A stretch of 64,000 nt of DNA from Streptomyces sp. B21-105 (GTDB lineage: Bacteria > Actinomycetota > Actinomycetes > Streptomycetales > Streptomycetaceae): positions 1,674,001-1,738,000 of the forward strand of contig NZ_JARUMJ010000001.1 in NCBI RefSeq assembly GCF_036898465.1, read 5' to 3'. How positions within the stretch are numbered: position 1 is the stretch's first letter; the number at the start of each line of letters is the position of its first letter. The translations under genes and the position numbers were made by a program. The notes below the pieces were generated by a model. The model worked only from the letters and a program-made list of their open reading frames with translations, was not told where the DNA came from and made no database searches. This document shows, piece after piece, positions 58,267 through 64,000 of the stretch.

Positions 58267-61020
58267 TCAGAGCAGGTCCAGCTCGCGGGCCCGGCGCACC
58301 GCCTCGTTGCGGCGGTTGACCGACAGCTTCCGGTAGGCGCTCTTGAGATGCGTCTTGACCGTGTTCACGGACACGTAGAGGTCGGCGGCGATCTCCTCCG
58401 TCGACATCGTCAGTGCCAGCCTGCGCAGCACGTCCCGTTCCCGTCCGCTCAGTTCCTCCACCACCGGCGGCGGCCGGTCGTCGGACGGCGCCGCGCACGG
58501 CGTGAGCCAGTCCCCTGCCGTCCCCCGCAGCGACGCCGGGGCGAGGAAGCGGCGGATCCACGGTCCGGCCTCGGCGAACGGCCTGCGCAGGCCGTCGCGG
58601 CGGGCCTCACGCAGGGCCTCGCCGACGAGTGCGTGCGCGGCGGGACCGTCCCCCGCCTCACTCGCCGCCTGCGCCCGTACCAGCAGGGCCCGGACGATCA
58701 CCGCGGGCCCGGCGCGTCCCTGTTGGCGCACGCCGTCGAGGAGGTCGATCGCAGCGTCCGGCCGTCCGGCGGCCAGCTGGGCGCGCGCGGCGGCGACCTC
58801 GCACGCCGGCTGCGCGTCGGGGACCGTCAGGAGCACCTCGACGGCCGTCTCGGGACGGCCCTCGGCGAGATGCGCGGCGGACGCGACGAGCGCCGTCTGT
58901 CCCTCCGCCCAGGGCGAGGGCACCGCGGCCACCACGGCCGGCTCCGCCGCGGCGAGCGCAGCCCGGGTGTCACCACGGGCCAGGTGCAGCCGGGCGGCGG
59001 CGATGGCCCGGACCGCCTCCATCACCGGGTCGCACCACGCGGAGGGCACCTCGGCGGTCTCGGCGAGCAGCGTCCGGGCCCGGCCCAGGTCGTCGCGGTC
59101 GACGGCCACGGCGGCCAGGACCAGCCGCGCCATGCCGGAACCGGACGACCTGGGCAGGCCGTACCGCTCCGTTTCGGCCGCGGCGGCCCGCGCCCTGCGT
59201 TCCGCTCTGCCGGGCCAGCCGTCGAGGTAGTCGATGAGGGCCAGCCTCCCCAGCGCGTCCTCGCGTGCGAGTGCCGTCACGGCCCCGGCGGCGGAACCGG
59301 CCACGCTCGACAGGGCGGCGCCCGCCTCCTCGAACCGCCCGGCCCACAGCCGCGCGGAACCCAGGTGGGCCAGCAGCAGCGCGGTGAGCTCGGGATGCCT
59401 CTCCAGCAGCCGGGCGGGGATCTCGTGCCGGAGCGTGTCGGCCGCTGCGGCGGCCAGCTCCGCCCGGTCCGGCGCACCGGTCAGCCGGGCCGCCAGCGCC
59501 TCGAGCAACGCGCAGCTCAACCGCTCAGCCACCAGTGCGGACTGCTCGCCCGCCGGATCGTCCCCGGCGCGGGCGCGTTCCAGCGGACCGCGCCCTGCCT
59601 CGGTCAGCGTCTGCTCCGCGTGACGCAGATGCGCCTGGCCGCGGTCGAGCTCGTGCCGGGACAGCTCTCGTGCCGCCCGGACGAGGTGGGCGGCGGGGCT
59701 CGCCGCCTCCGGCCCCATTTGGGAGAACAGCTCGGCGAGCGCGTCGACGCGCAGACCGGTGAAGAGCCAGCCGATCGCGAGGTCGTCGACCAGCGCGCCC
59801 GCGGTGAACTCCCAGTCGCCCGCGGCGGCCCCGTGGCTCAGGGTCGCCGCGAGGGCTCCCGAGCCGCGCAGCCAGTGCGCGGCCCGCCGGTGCAGTTCGG
59901 GCTCGAGACCGGGCGAGCGCATCCGCAGATGGGCACGGAGGATCTCCGCGAACAGCGGATGGAGGCGGTACCAGTCCCGCTCGAGGTGCTCGACGAACGC
60001 GTTCTCGCGATGGAGCCCGGCCAGGATGGGCTCGGCGTCGGTGCGCCCGGTGAGCGCGTTCACCAGCCCGGGACGGAACCGGTCGAGGACGCTGACCCGC
60101 AGCAACAGGTCCTGTGTCTCGGAAGGCTGCCGCCGGAGCACTTCCGCCAGCAGGAAGTCGGCGACCGCCGTGCGGTCGGCCTGGAACTGCTTCAGGTACG
60201 ACTCCGGATCCGGGCTCTCGCGCGCGGCGAGGGCGCACAGCCGCAGACCGGCGGCCCAGCCCCGGGTGCGGGTCACCAGACCCTGAGCCGCGTGCGCGGG
60301 CAGCCGCAGTCCGTGCAGGTCCAGCAGTTCGGCCGCCTCCTCGCCGGTGAAGGCCAGTTCCGCGCCGCGGATCTCCGTCAACTCGCCGGCCGCCCGGTAG
60401 CGGTGCAGCGGCAGCAGCGGCTCCGTGCGGGTGACGAGGATCAGGCGCAGGCCTGCGCCCGCGTGGTGCAGGACGAACTCCAGCTGCTCGGAGATCGCGG
60501 GGTCGACCACCCGGTCGTACTCGTCGAGCACGACGATCACCGGCCGGTCGCGGGAACTCAGCTCGGCGGCCAGCCGGGCCAGCAGCGCGGCGGGCACCCG
60601 GCGCGCGTCCGCGGGACAGCCGATCTCGGCGGGCAGGTCGGTGCCGACGACCCGCAGGGCCTCGAGCAGATACGCCCACAGCATGCCCGGACCCTGTCCC
60701 GCCGCGTCGGTGGTGAGCCAGGCGACGGGGTGCTCGCGTGCCGCGGCCCAGTCGGCGACCAGCAGCGTCTTCCCGGCGCCCGCCGCTCCGTTGACCATGG
60801 TCAGCGGCGTCTCCAGAGCCCCGTCGAGGTGTGCGACCAGCCGCTCGCGCCGCAGGAACGTCACCGGGCGGGCCGGGACGACGAACCGTGTGCGCAGGAA
60901 CGGATCTCCCTGGGGATCTGCGTACGGTCCCGCCGCCACGTACGGGCCCGTCGGTTTCGCGTCGCTCTCCTCGAGCCCGGCCATGGCGCTCACCGCCCCG
61001 GTCGTCAGGTCATGCGTCAC
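58267..61020 (-). CDS. MalT-like LuxR-family ATPase regulator
   Basis: GTG 61020 after GGGAGAAGC; 917 aa. Order: N-terminal STAND-type ATPase with P-loop NGAAGAGKTLLVADW and Walker B PVIVVLDEYDRVV; winged-helix/arm region (FLLAEVLRRQPSETQDLLLR, HPLFAEILRAHLRM); a long superhelical TPR-like sensor; and a C-terminal LuxR HTH (LSGRERDVLRRLAL, TMSTEEIAADLYVSVNTVKT, HLKSAYRKL). MalT-type regulators bind an inducer in the superhelix, oligomerise with ATP and activate transcription. The target is unknown; it is divergent from the PhzF gene with a 390-bp gap, making that a candidate. Confidence 0.9.
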   Translation of the reverse strand: MTHDLTTGAVSAMAGLEESDAKPTGPYVAAGPYADPQGDPFLRTRFVVPARPVTFLRRERLVAHLDGALETPLTMVNGAAGAGKTLLVADWAAAREHPVAWLTTDAAGQGPGMLWAYLLEALRVVGTDLPAEIGCPADARRVPAALLARLAAELSSRDRPVIVVLDEYDRVVDPAISEQLEFVLHHAGAGLRLILVTRTEPLLPLHRYRAAGELTEIRGAELAFTGEEAAELLDLHGLRLPAHAAQGLVTRTRGWAAGLRLCALAARESPDPESYLKQFQADRTAVADFLLAEVLRRQPSETQDLLLRVSVLDRFRPGLVNALTGRTDAEPILAGLHRENAFVEHLERDWYRLHPLFAEILRAHLRMRSPGLEPELHRRAAHWLRGSGALAATLSHGAAAGDWEFTAGALVDDLAIGWLFTGLRVDALAELFSQMGPEAASPAAHLVRAARELSRHELDRGQAHLRHAEQTLTEAGRGPLERARAGDDPAGEQSALVAERLSCALLEALAARLTGAPDRAELAAAAADTLRHEIPARLLERHPELTALLLAHLGSARLWAGRFEEAGAALSSVAGSAAGAVTALAREDALGRLALIDYLDGWPGRAERRARAAAAETERYGLPRSSGSGMARLVLAAVAVDRDDLGRARTLLAETAEVPSAWCDPVMEAVRAIAAARLHLARGDTRAALAAAEPAVVAAVPSPWAEGQTALVASAAHLAEGRPETAVEVLLTVPDAQPACEVAAARAQLAAGRPDAAIDLLDGVRQQGRAGPAVIVRALLVRAQAASEAGDGPAAHALVGEALREARRDGLRRPFAEAGPWIRRFLAPASLRGTAGDWLTPCAAPSDDRPPPVVEELSGRERDVLRRLALTMSTEEIAADLYVSVNTVKTHLKSAYRKLSVNRRNEAVRRARELDLL

Positions 61021-61411
61021 GCTTCTCCCAGCATCCCAGGGTTCCCCCACAGCCGCTTCGCGAGGCCCTCCGCGTGCCCGCGGGCCGGTGCGAACGCGGA
61101 GCGAACACCGGCGACGACCCTGCGGCTGACCTGCGAAGACAACGGACCGACAACGGACCGACAACGGACCGCCCGGGCGCCTGGCCCCGCACCGACCGCA
61201 CCGGAGCCGGAGCCGGGCGCACCAGCCACACCGGAGGCGGGATTCCATGAGCGGAGTGGGACATGCACATGAGCACACGGGACCCACACCAGGGCCCGCT
61301 CGGCGAAGTCGGCTCCCGGACCCGGACCCGTCAGCCGCCGCGCCGAAACCGGTCCAGGACCCGCGGATTGGCCTTGGCCGACGGCGGCGCCCGCCCTCTA
61401 AGGTCACCGGC

Positions 61412-62221
61412 ATGCGCATGCGAATCGTCGACGCCTTCACCGACCGCCCCTTCGCCGGCAATCCGGCCGGGGTCCTCCTCCTCGACGCCTTCCCCGAGGA
61501 CCACCGGCTCCAGAACGTGGCCCTGGAGATCAACCACGCCGAGACGGCGTTCGCCCATCCCCTCCCCGAGGGCGGCCACGCGGACTGGGCCCTGCGCTGG
61601 TTCACACCCGTCACCGAAGTCGACATGTGCGGTCACGCCACCCTGGCCACTGCCCATGTCCTGTACACAACGGGCGTGCACACCGGCCCGGTGCGGTTCG
61701 CCACCCGCAGCGGCGTCCTCGTGGCCACGCCCGCCGAGGACGGCTCGATCACCCTGGACTTCCCGACCGCCCCGCTGACCACGGTCGACATCCCGGCCGG
61801 CGTGGCCGGGGCCCTGGGCGCCGAACCGCTCGCCTGCCTCGACACCGGCCCGCACATCGGCGACCTGCTGATCGAACTGGCCGACGAGAAGAGCGTGCGC
61901 GCCCTGCGGCCGGACCACAGGGCTCTCGCCGCATATTCCAGGCGCGGCGTCATCGCCACCGCCCTCGCCGAGGACCCCGGCCGGGGCTACGACTTCGTCT
62001 CCCGCTGCTTCTTCCCGAACGTCGGCATCGACGAGGACCCGGTGACGGGCAGTGCCCACACCGCTCTCGCCCCGTACTGGTCCGGTCGTCTCGGCCGCAC
62101 CGCGCTGACCGGCCTCCAGGCCTCCCCGCGCTCCGGCCGCGTGCGCACCGAACTGAGGGGCGACCGCACCCTGTTGAACGGCCGCGCGGTCACCGTCATC
62201 GAGGGCGAGCTGCTCGCCTGA
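61412..62221 (+). CDS. PhzF family isomerase/epimerase-like protein
   Basis: ATG 61412 by homology (MRMRIVDAFTDRPFAGNPAG); 269 aa. Family marks: GNPAGVLLL, NHAETAFAHPL (catalytic Glu), WFTPVTEVDMCGHATLATAH, DFPTAPLT and the second-lobe signature EDPVTGSAHTALAPYW. PhzF-fold enzymes isomerise or racemise small carboxylates; only a few make phenazines, and no phenazine genes are here. Long GC-rich leader of about 390 bp shared with the LuxR gene. Confidence 0.9.
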   Translation: MRMRIVDAFTDRPFAGNPAGVLLLDAFPEDHRLQNVALEINHAETAFAHPLPEGGHADWALRWFTPVTEVDMCGHATLATAHVLYTTGVHTGPVRFATRSGVLVATPAEDGSITLDFPTAPLTTVDIPAGVAGALGAEPLACLDTGPHIGDLLIELADEKSVRALRPDHRALAAYSRRGVIATALAEDPGRGYDFVSRCFFPNVGIDEDPVTGSAHTALAPYWSGRLGRTALTGLQASPRSGRVRTELRGDRTLLNGRAVTVIEGELLA

Positions 62222-62304
62222 CCGCATCCTCGCCGGAGCCCTGGGCCGAGGGCCGAGGGTCGGGCCAAGGGTCGAGGGCCGACCGAAGGCACACCTGTGG
62301 CGGC

Positions 62305-63084
62305 TCACGCCGTGGGCAGCCACCCCACCTTCCCCGCCAGCAGCGCGTATCCCACGAACGCTCCGATGTCGAGCAGCGAGTGCGCCACGACCAGGGGACC
62401 CACCCGGCCCCAGCGCCGGTAGAGGTAGACGAACACCACGCCCATCACCATGTTGCCGATGAAGCCGCCGATGCCCTGGTAGAGGTGGTACGAGCCGCGC
62501 AGCACCGAGCTGGCCACCAGCGCGGTGCCCGGCGTCCACCCCAACTGGCCGAGCCTGCGCAGCAGATACCCGACGACGATGACCTCTTCGAGGATCGCGT
62601 TCTGCAGCGCGGACATCACCAGCACCGGGTACTTCCACCACACGTCGGGCAGCGCCTCCGGCACCACCGTCAGGTTGAAGCCGAGTCCGCGGGCCGCCAG
62701 GTAGAAGGCGATGCCGGTGCTGCCGATCACGGCCGCGACGGCCGCCCCACGCCCGAGGTCCGGCCAGGGCCGGGTGCGGTCGAAGCCCAGCGTGCGCAGT
62801 CCCTGGCCCTCGCGCAGCAGGAAGTGCGCGACGAGGGCCACCGGGACCAGCGCCGTGGCGATCCCGAACAGCTGCCAGGCGAGATCGAGCCACGGGCGGC
62901 CGGGCGCGGCGGAGGCGTTGAGGGTCGCCGCCTGATCCTTCAGACCCCCCGGCTTGGTGGCCGAGCCGACAAAACTGATCAGGGCGGACACACCGCTCGC
63001 ACCGAGCGACACCCCCAGAACGAGCAGCGTCTCGTCACGGAAAATCCGTCGCGAGAGCGGTTCCTGCGGAAATGAATCAGCCAA
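62305..63084 (-). CDS. CPBP family intramembrane glutamic endopeptidase-like protein
   Basis: TTG 63084 (LADSFPQEPLSRRIFRDETL) has a GGAGGCAGGG stretch upstream; GTG 63108 is an alternative. About 259 aa with eight or so hydrophobic helices. The ABI/CPBP motifs are present: NAILEEVIVVGYLLRRLGQL (motif 1 Glu-Glu and Arg), a motif 2 region with SYHLYQGIGGFIGNM (His), and VVAHSLLDIGAFV (His). CPBP proteins process membrane substrates such as prenylated or lipidated peptides, or give bacteriocin self-immunity. Substrate unknown. Confidence 0.85.
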   Translation of the reverse strand: MADSFPQEPLSRRIFRDETLLVLGVSLGASGVSALISFVGSATKPGGLKDQAATLNASAAPGRPWLDLAWQLFGIATALVPVALVAHFLLREGQGLRTLGFDRTRPWPDLGRGAAVAAVIGSTGIAFYLAARGLGFNLTVVPEALPDVWWKYPVLVMSALQNAILEEVIVVGYLLRRLGQLGWTPGTALVASSVLRGSYHLYQGIGGFIGNMVMGVVFVYLYRRWGRVGPLVVAHSLLDIGAFVGYALLAGKVGWLPTA

Positions 63085-63353
63085 CGAACCCTGCCTCCAC
63101 CTGCACACCTGCCTCCGGATGCGTGACCCCCGCATCCCCCGTGGAGGTCACAGCTTGCCCGATCCGTACGAGGCAGGCGGCAGCGACCCCCGTCCCCGCG
63201 CTCCCCGCCGCACGACGGCCGTCACGACCGCCCTGGGCCGAGCAGCGTCACGCCCTCGCCGTCACCCACTACAGCACCCGCCCGACCGCACGCTCGATAC
63301 CGCCGACGCACTCACCCCACTTCACGCACTCACGCAGTCCGCCGACAGCGTTC

Positions 63354-64000
63354 TCAACCGCTCGGCGCGAGCTCAGGCAGCCCCACGGGCCAGGTATGCA
63401 CAGGCTCGTCCGTGTGCATCAGCTCCGCGTACCGCCGTGTGGTCGCCGCCAGCGCGGTGTCGCGCGGCAACCCGGCCTCCACCGCCCGGTGGAAGGTCGC
63501 CACCTGCCAGGACGCCCCGTTGGTCCGTCGCCGGCACCGTTCCTCGATGACCCCCAGGTACAGATCGCGGTCGGCGGGCTCCACCCCCAGGCGTCCAGCC
63601 CCGCCTCGGCCAGCGGCAGCAGCTCGTCCCGTACGAGGCTCACCGCGTCCACCTCGACCAGGCCCCCCAGCCGCCCGCGCCGCGGCCACTGCAGCCGGGC
63701 CTCGATCCCGTGCCGGCACGCCGCGTCGAAGTTCGCCTCGGCCGTCTCGAACGGCAGCCGGGACCACACCGGCCGGGACTCCTCCGCCAGGGCCCGGACG
63801 ACGCCGTAGTAGAAGGCCGCGTTGGCGATCACGTCGGTCACGGTCGGCCCGGCGGGCAGGACGCGATTCTCCACCCGCAGGTGCGGGACGCCGTCGGCGA
63901 TGCCGTAGACGGGCCGGTTCCAGCGGTAGATCGTGCCGTTGTGCAGGACGAGTTCGGCGAGCGAGGGCACCCCGCCCGCCTCGAGAACCTCGAGTGGATC
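63354..64000 (-). pseudogene. glutamate-cysteine ligase family 2 (GCS2) gene, frameshifted, 5' end outside window
   Basis: From the window edge the frame reads DPLEVLEAGGVPSLAELVLH, NGTIYRWNRPVYGIADGVPH, LRVENRVLPAGPTVTDVIAN, the C-terminal half of a GCS2/YbdK-type ATP-dependent carboxylate-amine ligase. At about 63584-63588 (five C on the plus strand) the frame is lost after GLDAWG; with one more base it continues as VEPADRDLYLGVIEERCRRR, then WQVATFHRAVEAG and HTWPVGLPELAPSG to the stop at 63354. One missing base in a homopolymer explains everything, so this may be a sequencing error in an intact gene. The product class ligates amino acids via gamma-glutamyl phosphate. Confidence 0.8.

Noticed and set aside
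57271..61272. 1333-codon open frame on the plus strand
   Set aside because: It is the antisense of the MalT-like regulator and neighbours; composition is Arg/Gln/Pro-rich with no domain. Typical GC-rich shadow frame.
61412..62221. Phenazine biosynthesis
   Set aside because: PhzF-fold proteins are widespread; no other phenazine genes are present.
1..64000. tRNA, rRNA or riboswitch genes
   Set aside because: No cloverleaf, rRNA segment or known riboswitch core was recognised by eye; short RNAs could still be missed.

Overview
The window is high-GC actinobacterial chromosome, almost certainly Streptomyces. The evidence is strong G/C bias at third codon positions, many GTG starts, frequent 1-4 bp start/stop overlaps, and typical families: DUF5829, DUF4291, a MocR regulator, F420/FMN split-barrel enzymes, LamG plus RHS secreted pairs, and a MalT-like LuxR giant. 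No rRNA, tRNA, CRISPR array or recognisable biosynthetic gene cluster was seen.

Layout. (1) 0-2.6 kb: an ATPase fused to a PD-(D/E)XK-like domain, then decayed sequence holding a tyrosine-recombinase relic and a 3' fragment of uppP. (2) 2.6-28.5 kb: mostly ordinary chromosome. It holds secreted proteins, small enzymes, lnt, a Gfo/Idh oxidoreductase, DinB, ung, a peptide-type binding lipoprotein, two SDR/FabG reductases, a HipA-like kinase with DUF3037, a Rieske lipoprotein, LysR and MocR regulators each divergent from a neighbour, three EamA exporters and a PadR repressor. (3) 28.6-52.7 kb: an accessory island. (4) 53.2-64 kb: chromosome again, with an SDR, a class II amidotransferase, a run of small membrane/stress genes, a LuxR regulator, PhzF, a CPBP protease-like protein and a frameshifted GCS2 ligase gene running off the end.

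The island has three parts. First is a Tn7-like element (28613-33747) with a four-gene operon tnsA-tniA-tniB-tniQ joined by 4-bp overlaps and bounded by related inverted terminal repeats. Its right end is followed by two more blocks of similar end repeats, which enclose a SAM methyltransferase gene and a pair of small ORFs and look like serial non-autonomous cassettes. Second is a secreted polymorphic-toxin locus: a LamG protein gene (broken by a 1-nt shift in a G run), a 2.2-kilo-residue RHS protein whose AT-richer tip carries an HxE...PCxxC deaminase signature, and an Imm10-type immunity gene immediately downstream. Third is a transposon graveyard. A displaced piece of RHS core is split by an IS701-type element, which is itself split by an IS5-type plus an IS110-type element. 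Remnants of ISL3, IS4 and IS3 transposases, a RelE-like fragment and a truncated acetyltransferase gene follow and mark the right border.

Two genes (LamG protein and GCS2 ligase) are each broken by one missing base in a G/C run, so sequencing error must be excluded before calling them dead.
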